Source of the DNA: Bacillota bacterium
Lineage (GTDB): Bacteria; Bacillota; Clostridia; Peptostreptococcales; Anaerovoracaceae
Assembly: GCA_022769485.1 (NCBI GenBank)
Contig: JALEJU010000039.1
Location: 1-64,000, forward strand
Length of the DNA: 64,000 nt
Direction of reading: 5' to 3'
Under the pieces are notes generated by a model, which worked only from the letters and a program-made list of their open reading frames with translations, had not been told where the DNA came from and ran no database searches. Numbering within the stretch: position 1 is the first letter of the stretch; every line of letters starts with the position of its first letter. Made by a program: the position numbers and the translations under genes. Positions 34,689-42,515 of the stretch are shown piece by piece.

Positions 34689-36704
34689 TTACTCTACCGT
34701 ATAAGTGAGGGTTTCCACCGCGCTGTCCTTTTTTCCCCAGCCGGACACTAAGATCTTCACCGTCATATTGCCATGAATATCGATAGGCTTGATTAAATCC
34801 GGCTGAAAATAGGTTGTGCTGGGATTGTATACACGGCTGCTGTAGGTGGGCGTGCTGCCGTCCGTAGTATAGTAAATCTTCACACGATCCATGCTTCCGT
34901 GGGAAAGGGCAAGCCTGCTTCCTGCCGGAACGCTGCCCGAAGCCGGAGAAGCGGAAGGTGCTTCCCATCTTCCCGGAGAAGATGTACTGACCTCGATTAC
35001 CGAAATATCCTTTACACAGGCTTCCGTATTGACATCGTGAATGCCCCGCTGTCCGATCAAAAGCCGCAGGCTGCCGTCTTCCTTTGCTCCGGAAAGGGAA
35101 GATCCCTCTTCGTTAACCGCCCATGCCAACAAAGCCGGCACCGCCTTGGCTCCCGCCCCGGAACCGCTTTTTATATTAGGATAATAATAATGGGAATTGG
35201 TAAGCTGATCCTTTGTCAGCGTAATATAATATCCGTCCTTCGAGATAATTTTAAATACAGCCGCACTGCTCTTTACACCGGCCTCTCTAAGAAATGTATT
35301 GATATCTACACCCTTTCCCGCAAAGAACTTTTTCGTAGGCCAATTGTTCACCACGGAATATGCCTGCTCCCTGTATCCGCCCATGCTTTTCAGTTCCTCT
35401 ATAGACCAGGAAGTAGTCTTGCTTACTCCGTTTCCCTTTACGGTTAAAATCGCCTTTTTGCTGCTGCTTTTTCCGGAAGTCTTGTTTCCCCCGGCGCCGT
35501 TCTTATCGGCTTCGTCTTTATCGCCGCCCTCTTCATTCTCTTCTGCCGCTTCCTGATTATCCGAAACCCGGATACGCATCAGATTCTTTATATTCTTTAC
35601 TCCCAGAGAAGAATCAAATACCGCGCTGTAAGTACCGTCTCCGTTAATGCATAAAACGGCGTCTTTCAGGGCTTTCCCCAGCACCGTAACCTTTTCTCCG
35701 TTGGTGCCCAGCAGATCAAAGTTCACATCCGCGACTTTTTCCACTCCTGCTTCAAAGAGAATCTCGCTGATCGGCACTCCGGTTTTTCCCGCAACTGTCT
35801 TTTTATCCATATAGGATTCCAATTCTTTCGGAAAAACTGCCGCGTCGGCATTGGTAGAAAACCAGGAAATGTTCTTCACGTTCATACCGAGAACGATGTT
35901 GGGCGACGCATTGGTAGGAGCGTCCTCTCCCTCTACTTTAATATAATAATCGTCCTTGATCATGCTCATGGCTTCGTTCTTCTCAAATCCATCAGAAGAC
36001 TTCATAGTAAAGAACGCTTTGCTGTCCACATAATCAAATCGGGACAAGATCATCGGCAGGCTGACAGCCTTGTCTTTGCTGCCGTAATATTCATATTCAT
36101 AAGGCTCAATCCCCGCCGCCAGGTTATCAAACACCCAGACGGAAGTAATTTCCTTCTTGGGAATTTCCGTGTACAGCGTAATCTTATTTACTTTTTTCAC
36201 CCAGTAAGGCCCATACTGCCCCTGTACCGCTAACCGGGCCGGCGCCTCGTCTTCGCTGAGCTTGGCTTCGCCGTCTACAACTAACGCCAGCATCATGTCG
36301 GGAGTTTTTTCTATGATATCTTTAGGAATCAAACAGTAATACCCATCCGTGCCCTGCACACCGATAGCCTCGTATTCCAACACATCCAGATCCAGGGATT
36401 TAAATATATCCGTAATATACGGACCCTCCATTTTAAATTCTTCGTAAAGCCCTGTTGTCCGTTTGTAGCTTGCGTCAAGGGGATGCTGTTCCAGCTTCCG
36501 CAGCTCCTCGATAGTTATGGATTTGCTCAATACCGGTTCGCCGTTGTCGTTCAGTTCGGCGCTGACGATTTCAATTTCTCTGGCTTCATATTCCGGATCG
36601 CCGCTGCCTTCCGTTTTGCCGCAGCCCGCAAGCAGCGAAACGCACAGCAGAAGAATCAGCAAAAAAGCAGGCTGAAACCGGATCTCTCTCCTTTTTCCGT
36701 TCAT
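34689..36704 (-). CDS. Lipoprotein with four SUOX-like units and a chitobiase-C-like domain
   Basis: A 671-residue lipoprotein, lipobox Cys28 (SLLAGC). SUOX-like units at about 45-180, 185-292, 296-380 (partial) and 416-575, the first with TIEELRKLEQHP, GTDGYYCLIP and YWVKKVNKITLY, the last with WSIEELKSMGG, GVDINTFLREAGV and ISKDGYYITLTKDQL. A charged low-complexity linker at 383-415 separates the third and fourth. Residues 585-671 form the chitobiase C-terminal-like domain (VKIYYTTDGSTPTYSSRVYN). No SLH repeats, so it stays on the membrane rather than the wall. The last two domains closely copy the 461-residue SLH protein. Confidence 0.8.
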   Translation of the reverse strand: MNGKRREIRFQPAFLLILLLCVSLLAGCGKTEGSGDPEYEAREIEIVSAELNDNGEPVLSKSITIEELRKLEQHPLDASYKRTTGLYEEFKMEGPYITDIFKSLDLDVLEYEAIGVQGTDGYYCLIPKDIIEKTPDMMLALVVDGEAKLSEDEAPARLAVQGQYGPYWVKKVNKITLYTEIPKKEITSVWVFDNLAAGIEPYEYEYYGSKDKAVSLPMILSRFDYVDSKAFFTMKSSDGFEKNEAMSMIKDDYYIKVEGEDAPTNASPNIVLGMNVKNISWFSTNADAAVFPKELESYMDKKTVAGKTGVPISEILFEAGVEKVADVNFDLLGTNGEKVTVLGKALKDAVLCINGDGTYSAVFDSSLGVKNIKNLMRIRVSDNQEAAEENEEGGDKDEADKNGAGGNKTSGKSSSKKAILTVKGNGVSKTTSWSIEELKSMGGYREQAYSVVNNWPTKKFFAGKGVDINTFLREAGVKSSAAVFKIISKDGYYITLTKDQLTNSHYYYPNIKSGSGAGAKAVPALLAWAVNEEGSSLSGAKEDGSLRLLIGQRGIHDVNTEACVKDISVIEVSTSSPGRWEAPSASPASGSVPAGSRLALSHGSMDRVKIYYTTDGSTPTYSSRVYNPSTTYFQPDLIKPIDIHGNMTVKILVSGWGKKDSAVETLTYTVE

Positions 36705-36748
36705 GATTTCTCCTTTTCAACTCATAGGCAATAATAAATGAACTTTAC

Positions 36749-37615
36749 TTAATTTACAACATGAAAATGAAATTCCGCCACCTCGCTGGGGTGCTTTCCG
36801 TATCCCACAGCAAACGCTTTGATCGTTACATTTTCCGTTACCGTAATGGGAACGTTCAGCTCCGGCTGATATGTACTGGGATTGTAAAGATTGCTGCACT
36901 CTGTGGGCTCGCTCCCGTCCAACGTATAAAAAATCTTTACCAGCCCGGCAGACGGATGCTGCAGTTTCACAGTCTCGCCCGGGGCAACAGCTCCGGCTTC
37001 CGGAAAAACCGTAGGTGCTTCCCAACATCCCGGATCTTTATCCGACAAAATAATTTCGGAAATGTCTTCCACAAAAGCAGGAGAATTATGCTCGAAGACA
37101 TTTGCCTGCCCGAAAAGCAAGGTAGGCTTTGCCTCTGTCATATCCGCTTCGCTCACACTGTCTTCCGCAAATCGGACGGACAGCAGAAAAGGAACCTGCT
37201 CCGCTTTGCTCTCACTGTCCATCTCAAGATTGGGGTAATAGTAGCGAGGCTCTGTAAGCTGTTCTTTCGTAAAGCTGCTCTCGTATCCGTCTGCCCCGCG
37301 CACCGTTATACTCTCGTATCCGTCCGCATTCACCGACTCTAAGACCGTCTGCAGATCCACACCTTCCGCGGTATAAAACTTTTTCGACGGCCAGTTGTTA
37401 ATTACAGAATATATGTAAGTTCGCGCTTCTTCCTGAAATTCCCCTAAATCAACCTTTACCGCTTCAATCCCCGCTCCGGAAATCGTCACCGTATTTTCTC
37501 CGGCACCCTGTCCGGTGCCGTCTGCCCCGCCTGCTCCCGCATTACAGCCTGTTAAACTTCCGGCCGAAAATGCCAGGCACAGAACCACAGCAAATACTTT
37601 CATTTTCCATTTCAT
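36749..37615 (-). CDS. Lipoprotein with one SUOX-like and one chitobiase-C-like domain
   Basis: A 288-residue lipoprotein, lipobox Cys24 (SLTGC). Residues about 43-195 form a SUOX-like unit (FQEEARTYIYSVINNWPSKK, GVDLQTVLESVNADG, VRGADGYESSFTKEQL, FVEDISEIIL) and 196-288 a chitobiase C-terminal-like domain (VKIFYTLDGSEPTECSNLYN). The domain pair equals the C-terminal half of the neighbouring 671-residue lipoprotein, implying tandem duplication. Start has AAGGAG eight bases ahead. Confidence 0.8.
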   Translation of the reverse strand: MKWKMKVFAVVLCLAFSAGSLTGCNAGAGGADGTGQGAGENTVTISGAGIEAVKVDLGEFQEEARTYIYSVINNWPSKKFYTAEGVDLQTVLESVNADGYESITVRGADGYESSFTKEQLTEPRYYYPNLEMDSESKAEQVPFLLSVRFAEDSVSEADMTEAKPTLLFGQANVFEHNSPAFVEDISEIILSDKDPGCWEAPTVFPEAGAVAPGETVKLQHPSAGLVKIFYTLDGSEPTECSNLYNPSTYQPELNVPITVTENVTIKAFAVGYGKHPSEVAEFHFHVVN

Positions 37616-37645
37616 TTTCCAATCTCCTTTTTCCCGTGTTCGTCC

Positions 37646-38581
37646 CTATTTTTTCAATGTAAACAAATCCACAACTTCCCCCGATGCTCCTATGGTCTTC
37701 AGTTCCAGATCCGTTTTATTTCCCGAAAGAACGGTATATACCGGTTCCTCGCTTTCACAAACTGCCATAAAGTCTTTTTTCTCTGCGGAATACAGCTTTC
37801 CGCCGGACACGCCCATAACCTGGACAATTCCTTTTTCCCCATTCGCTTCTTCCGCCGGCTTTGCTCCCATCATAGGAACCGTGCGGCCGTAAACATGCTG
37901 GTGTCCGCATAAAATCAGCCGGACTCCGCCCTCCTCTAAAACCGGCAGATATACGCTCTGCATCGTGTCTGCCCGCATTTGGTCTTTATTGGTCTGGTTC
38001 AGCGGATACATGGGATGATGCATCACGGCGATTTTCCAGGGCTGCTTCGACGACGCCAGATCTTTTTTTACCCATTGTGTCAAGGTTCTCTGCGTCACCT
38101 CGTCCAAGGAGCCCATAGAAAGACTGTCCATCATAATAAAATGCATATATCCTGCGTCAAAGCTGTAGAAAAGCGACTCATATCCTGCCGGCCCGTTTTG
38201 CGGCAGCTGAAATACTTCTGCCCAGCTATCGTTATCCGCTGTATGATTGCCGCTGACGCTTCGGAAAGGAATCTGTTTGAACAAGCCGTCTGCCGCTTGT
38301 AAAAAAGCCTGCCGCTCAGCCTCGTCCGTCTCTTCGTTGATCAAATCCCCGCCCAGTATGACCGCCGAAGCTCCCGGCGCCTGTTTCGCCGCATCCTTCA
38401 GCAGATTTCCCCAGGATTCATAATTGTAAATATCCTCCGGGCTGCTCTGAGAATCGCCCATATAAATTACACCGGCCTGTTTCTCCGTTCCCGTCTCCCC
38501 GCTCTGTCCGCAAGCCGAAAGACACAGAACAAGAAGCAATATTCCCAGCAAAGCAGCCGTTTTTTCTGTTTTTCTACACAT
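37646..38581 (-). CDS. Calcineurin-like metallophosphoesterase lipoprotein
   Basis: A 311-residue exported phosphoesterase with lipobox Cys24 (CLSAC). The dinuclear-metal motifs are all present: MGDSQ, GGDLINE, SGNHTAD, AVMHHP and CGHQHVYGR. The acid-phosphatase-like layout suggests hydrolysis of a phosphate ester outside the membrane; substrate unknown. It heads the row of lipoprotein genes, 30 bases before the next one. A role in releasing FMN or phosphate from extracellular flavin nucleotides is possible but speculative. Confidence 0.9.
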   Translation of the reverse strand: MCRKTEKTAALLGILLLVLCLSACGQSGETGTEKQAGVIYMGDSQSSPEDIYNYESWGNLLKDAAKQAPGASAVILGGDLINEETDEAERQAFLQAADGLFKQIPFRSVSGNHTADNDSWAEVFQLPQNGPAGYESLFYSFDAGYMHFIMMDSLSMGSLDEVTQRTLTQWVKKDLASSKQPWKIAVMHHPMYPLNQTNKDQMRADTMQSVYLPVLEEGGVRLILCGHQHVYGRTVPMMGAKPAEEANGEKGIVQVMGVSGGKLYSAEKKDFMAVCESEEPVYTVLSGNKTDLELKTIGASGEVVDLFTLKK

Positions 38582-38636
38582 TTTTTCTCATTCGTCTCAC
38601 TTTTCATCTTAAATAAAGCAAAAAAGAATTAACCGG

Positions 38637-39209
38637 TCACAGACCCAGCATATGCTCCAAAAATATTTTCAGCCCGATACCGATTAAAATCAGTCCGCCG
38701 CAGATCTCCGCCTTTTCTTTTAATGCGCCGCCGAACCTTTTCCCGATTCCTACGCCGCACAAAGAGCAGATAAAAGTTATTATGCCGATAGAGAGAGCCG
38801 CCGTCCATATATTTGTTTTCATTACCGCAAAACTGACTCCCACCGCCAGCGCATCGATACTGGTAGCAATCCCCTGTAGCAGCAATTCCCGGGCGGTGCA
38901 GTATTCCCGTCTTTCGATTTCTTCCGGGCTGTGCAGCCCTTTGATCCCCTCCCTCAGCATATTTCCGCCGATAAAAACCAAAAGGATCAGAGCTATCCAA
39001 TGGTCAACAGATTCGATGGCTTCACTTACGGTTTGCCCCGCCAAGAACCCGAGAAGAGGCATACCGGCCTGAAAAAAACCGAAGGTGAGCGCTATGAGCA
39101 GCGCTCCCTTCCAGCCCATTCTGCGGTAGCAGATTCCGTCGGAAACGGATACGGCAAACGCGTCCATTGCCAAACCTATCGATAAAATAATTAATGTTAA
39201 ACTTCCCAT
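38637..39209 (-). CDS. mntP: Manganese efflux pump MntP
   Basis: A 190-residue inner-membrane protein with six hydrophobic segments. The paired family motifs are seen: LAMDAFAVSVSDG in helix 1 and SIDALAVGVSFA in helix 4, with the acidic residues thought to bind Mn2+. Exports excess manganese. I looked for a yybP-ykoY manganese riboswitch before it and did not see one. Confidence 0.93.
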   Translation of the reverse strand: MGSLTLIILSIGLAMDAFAVSVSDGICYRRMGWKGALLIALTFGFFQAGMPLLGFLAGQTVSEAIESVDHWIALILLVFIGGNMLREGIKGLHSPEEIERREYCTARELLLQGIATSIDALAVGVSFAVMKTNIWTAALSIGIITFICSLCGVGIGKRFGGALKEKAEICGGLILIGIGLKIFLEHMLGL

Positions 39210-39313
39210 TCTGAACTTGAGTTCTCCGTTTGTGTTTCTCTTCCTTTTATTCTACCTGTTCTCTGTTTTTTGTCCAGCCATTTTTCAAAAGAGTTTTTGT
39301 CGGAAAACGTGGC

Positions 39314-39347
39314 GAGGGGATTCCCTCCGGCAGGAAGGAATCCCCTC
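39314..39347. terminator. Strong inverted repeat between divergent mntP and CDF genes
   Basis: GAGGGGATTCC (39314-39324) pairs perfectly with GGAATCCCCTC (39337-39347) around 12 bases. No long T-run follows on either strand, so it may be an operator or insulating hairpin rather than a terminator. The rest of 39210-39483 holds nothing recognised. Confidence 0.5.
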
Positions 39348-39483
39348 TATTTCTTGAGAAGTGGAAAGCATTATGTGTACAGTCAGGCTGTAATCCTGTC
39401 TGCATGATTATAATACCCTGCGATTGTGTTGGTTTTTTGTTGACCGTTCAAAAAAACCGTGAATTCATCCCCTTGCGGAATCC

Positions 39484-39512
39484 TTGTCAAATCCGCCGCA
39501 TAAGCGTATAAT
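39484..39512 (+). promoter_or_regulatory. Promoter of the CDF transporter gene
   Basis: -35 TTGTCA (39484-39489), 17-base spacer, -10 TATAAT (39507-39512), about 40 bases before the ATG at 39552. Confidence 0.7.
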
Positions 39513-39551
39513 GAACTGGTAATTTTGCAGAAATGGAGTGATACCGAAAAA

Positions 39552-40730
39552 ATGAGAACTCTGCTGATCAAAACGTTTGTAAAAGACTATGAAAATACCA
39601 AAGACCCTGCGGTTCGTGAAAGCTACGGAAAACTGGCAGGCATCGTCGGAATTTTGTCCAACCTCCTGCTTTGTATTCTGAAAATCGGAATCGGCCTGAT
39701 TTTCAAAAGCATTGCGATTCTTGCAGACGGAATCAACAACCTGGCAGATGCTTCCTCCTCCATCATCACGCTTGTGGGCTTCCGTCTGGCATCCAAGCCT
39801 GCGGACGAGGATCACCCCTACGGGCATGCCCGGATTGAATATATTACAGGGCTTATCGTTTCCCTGGTTATTATTTTCTTAGGATTTCAGCTTTTCATGA
39901 GCTCAGTTGACAAAATTCGGAATCCGGAGCCTCTGGAATTCAGCATTTTGACTGTTGCGGTTTTAATTCTGGCAATCCTGATTAAGGTCTGGCAGGCTCT
40001 TTTTAATATTAAAATCGGAACCTTAATCCATTCCGCTACACTGAAAGCCACCGGAGCAGACAGCCGCAACGACGTAATCGCAACCTCGGCGGTTCTCATC
40101 AGCCTGCTGGTTGAAAAACTGACGAACCTTCAGTTGGACGGCTGGATGGGCGCTGTGGTCGCCCTCTTTATCATATATTCCGGAATTCAGCTGGTAAAAG
40201 AGACCTCCGCCCCCCTGCTGGGGCAGGCGCCCGATCCGGAACTGGTGAAATCCATTCATGACCGCGCTGTGGAATTTGAAGGAGTTTTAGGCATCCATGA
40301 TCTGATCGTTCACGATTACGGCCCCGGCCGAATCTTTGCTTCCATTCATGTAGAAGTAGACGCCGACGGGGATATTTTAGCCAGTCACGATATGATCGAT
40401 AATATTGAACGGGTACTGAGCCGGGATCTGAAAATTCATTTGACAGTGCATATGGATCCTATCGATACAAAAGATCCCGTTCTTCGCCGGATGAAAGAAG
40501 ATTTGCAAAAAATTGTGGATGAAATGGAAGATGTTCAAAACTTTCATGATCTTCGGGTAGTCCCCGGATATTCCCACACAAATTTTATCTTTGACATCGT
40601 AATTTCTCCGGAATGCATTAAAAAAGAAACCGACTTGTGCAAATACATTCAGGGCAAAGTGGCCGAAATTGACCCAAAGTACTGCTGCGTAATCACTGTA
40701 GACCACGCCTATACAAAACCACAGGAATAA
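39552..40730 (+). CDS. Cation diffusion facilitator family transporter
   Basis: A 392-residue metal/proton antiporter. The CDF membrane domain shows ILADGINNLADASSSIITLV (helix 2 metal site), DEDHPYGHARIEYI and ATGADSRNDVIATSAVLIS (helix 5 site), and a cytoplasmic domain from about residue 210 with HDLIVHDYGPGRIFASIHVE and VHMDPID. The DN..D and HSxxD/SRNDV positions suggest Mn, Zn or Fe export; the metal cannot be fixed by eye. An in-frame TTG upstream exists, but ATG at 39552 is better placed. The divergent manganese exporter mntP hints at manganese. Confidence 0.92.
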   Translation: MRTLLIKTFVKDYENTKDPAVRESYGKLAGIVGILSNLLLCILKIGIGLIFKSIAILADGINNLADASSSIITLVGFRLASKPADEDHPYGHARIEYITGLIVSLVIIFLGFQLFMSSVDKIRNPEPLEFSILTVAVLILAILIKVWQALFNIKIGTLIHSATLKATGADSRNDVIATSAVLISLLVEKLTNLQLDGWMGAVVALFIIYSGIQLVKETSAPLLGQAPDPELVKSIHDRAVEFEGVLGIHDLIVHDYGPGRIFASIHVEVDADGDILASHDMIDNIERVLSRDLKIHLTVHMDPIDTKDPVLRRMKEDLQKIVDEMEDVQNFHDLRVVPGYSHTNFIFDIVISPECIKKETDLCKYIQGKVAEIDPKYCCVITVDHAYTKPQE

Positions 40731-41047
40731 AATTTTGTAAGATATTCTCTGCATGGATTTTATTTCTCCGCCGGCAAAATTGGCGCAGCCCTCGATTACT
40801 TCGCCGTTTTTTGTCTCAAAGCGATATCGATTCTTATATCTTCAGCCGAAATTATAATTGCTTTTTCCGATTACCTTTGTCGCCGGAGCAACAAAGACCG
40901 ATTCTTTTAAAAAAAATTGACCACGGATGCTCAATCTGGCATCCCGGCCAATTTCTTTTTTATTTATAAAATTTGCAGCCGAAAAGAAGCATCGTCCCGG
41001 CAGGCTTTTTAAAAACAATTCCCGTCTGTCGGCTTATCCGACCCTTC
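40731..41047. other. Intergenic region with decayed minus-strand coding traces
   Basis: No intact gene. On the minus strand a short frame reads KESVFVAPATKVIGKSNYNFG before a stop, and another reads NRYRFETKNGEVIEG and on; these may be scraps of a lost gene, but I could not assign them. A hairpin GGATGC/GCATCC at 40925-40944 followed by a T-rich stretch may end the CDF transcript. Confidence 0.35.
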
Positions 41048-42427
41048 TCAGTCTCTCTCCGTCATCAATTTATACTCTCTGCGAGGGCAAACATTCATAT
41101 ATGCCGGGCGAATAATTTTCCCCGCATTGATCAGTTCTTCCAGCCTGTGCGCGCTCCAGCCCGCGATTCTGGCAATAGCGAAAATAGGCGTGTACAGCTC
41201 CTTGGGGAGATCCAGCATGCTGTAAACAAAACCGCTGTAAAAATCAATATTAGCGCTTACACCTTTGTAAATTCTCCGCTCCTTAGCGATAATATCCGAA
41301 GCCAAACGCTCTACCATAGAATACAAGCGGAATTCCTTCATGCGCCCCTTTTCCTCGGAAAGACTGCGGACAAACTGTTTGAACACATTAGCCCTCGGGT
41401 CGGAAAGAGAATAAACCGCATGGCCGATACCGTAAATTAAACCGCTCTTATCAAAAGCTTCTTTATGGAGCAAAGCGCGAAGATAATTGCTTACTTCTTC
41501 CTCATCCTCCCAATCCTTGACTTTTTCCTTCATATCCTCAAACATCTGCACAACCTTTATATTCGCGCCGCCGTGTTTGGGTCCCTTTAAAGAGCCCAGA
41601 GAAGCGGCGATTGCGGAATAAGTATCCGTGCCCGAAGAAGAAATTACATGGGTAGTAAAAGTAGAGTTATTTCCGCCGCCGTGTTCCGCATGAAGAACCA
41701 GCGCCAAATCCAGAATCCGCGCTTCCAAAGCAGTATAGCTGGAATCCGGCCGAAGCATATGCAGAATATTCTGCGCCGTAGAAAGTTCCGGCAAAGGCTG
41801 ATGAATATACAGGCTGTCCCCCTTGTAAAAATGGCGGTATGTCTGATAGCCGTATACCGAAAGAGCCGGAAATGTGGCAATCAAAAGAATGCACTGCCGC
41901 AAAACATTGGGAATGCTGATATCATTAGCCTTGTCATCGTAAGCGTACATGGTCAGCACACTGCGTGCCAGGGTATTCATCATATCCTGGCTGGGAGCTT
42001 TCATAATAATATCGCTGACAAAACCGGAGGGAAGCGCCTGGTAACGCGCCAAAAGCCGTCGGAAATCCGCCATTTCCGTTTGATTGGGAAGCTTTCCGAA
42101 CAGAAGCAGATATACGGTTTCCTCAAAACCGAACCGCTCTTCCTTTACAAATCCGTCAACCAGTTCCTTCACATTATATCCCCTGTAAAACAACTGTCCG
42201 TCGCAAGGCATCTTTTGGCCGTCCACCATCTTGAACGCCTGAATCTCGGAAATCTCCGTCAATCCGGTAAGCACGCCGTTCCCGTCCAAATCACGAAGAC
42301 CGCGGAATACCTTATACTTGGAAAACCACGCATTATCGATCGAACTGTTCTCCTTGCAAATCTCTGACAGCGCCAGAATATCCGGTGTAATTTCCGAATA
42401 CTTCTTATCCATAAATTCTCGATTCAT
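41048..42427 (-). CDS. gltA: Citrate synthase
   Basis: Condenses oxaloacetate and acetyl-CoA. The 459 residues show the catalytic set: His in VLHAEHGGGNNSTF, KGPKHGGANIK, YGIGHAVYSLSDPRA and Asp in SANIDFYSG. It has a longer N-terminus than the bacterial type I enzyme and resembles the clostridial form with DGQLFYRGYNVKELV. No aconitase or isocitrate dehydrogenase gene lies nearby, so it may serve glutamate synthesis. Start follows AGGGGAAAAG. A methylcitrate synthase activity cannot be excluded. Confidence 0.93.
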   Translation of the reverse strand: MNREFMDKKYSEITPDILALSEICKENSSIDNAWFSKYKVFRGLRDLDGNGVLTGLTEISEIQAFKMVDGQKMPCDGQLFYRGYNVKELVDGFVKEERFGFEETVYLLLFGKLPNQTEMADFRRLLARYQALPSGFVSDIIMKAPSQDMMNTLARSVLTMYAYDDKANDISIPNVLRQCILLIATFPALSVYGYQTYRHFYKGDSLYIHQPLPELSTAQNILHMLRPDSSYTALEARILDLALVLHAEHGGGNNSTFTTHVISSSGTDTYSAIAASLGSLKGPKHGGANIKVVQMFEDMKEKVKDWEDEEEVSNYLRALLHKEAFDKSGLIYGIGHAVYSLSDPRANVFKQFVRSLSEEKGRMKEFRLYSMVERLASDIIAKERRIYKGVSANIDFYSGFVYSMLDLPKELYTPIFAIARIAGWSAHRLEELINAGKIIRPAYMNVCPRREYKLMTERD

Positions 42428-42515
42428 CTTTTCCCCTGTACCCTTCTATATATTTTTCCGCGGCGGCCTGTATCCTGTATGCAGCCGCCGTAAGCCGCTC
42501 TCGTATGGTATTTGT

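Noticed and set aside
23205..38581. Calling the repeat proteins true molybdenum oxidoreductases
   Set aside because: The fold pattern resembles the sulfite oxidase domain, but the cysteine that binds the metal and other active-site residues are not evident, so only similarity is claimed.
39210..39483. Manganese (yybP-ykoY) riboswitch before mntP
   Set aside because: I looked for its conserved core in the mntP leader and saw none; only a simple inverted repeat is present.
40731..41047. A short minus-strand gene (KESVFVAPATKVIG...) upstream of citrate synthase
   Set aside because: The frame is interrupted, lacks a start with a ribosome site and could not be tied to a family; listed only as possible decayed sequence.
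41648..42367. A 239-codon plus-strand frame opposite citrate synthase
   Set aside because: Shadow of the coding strand; basic low-complexity product without motifs.
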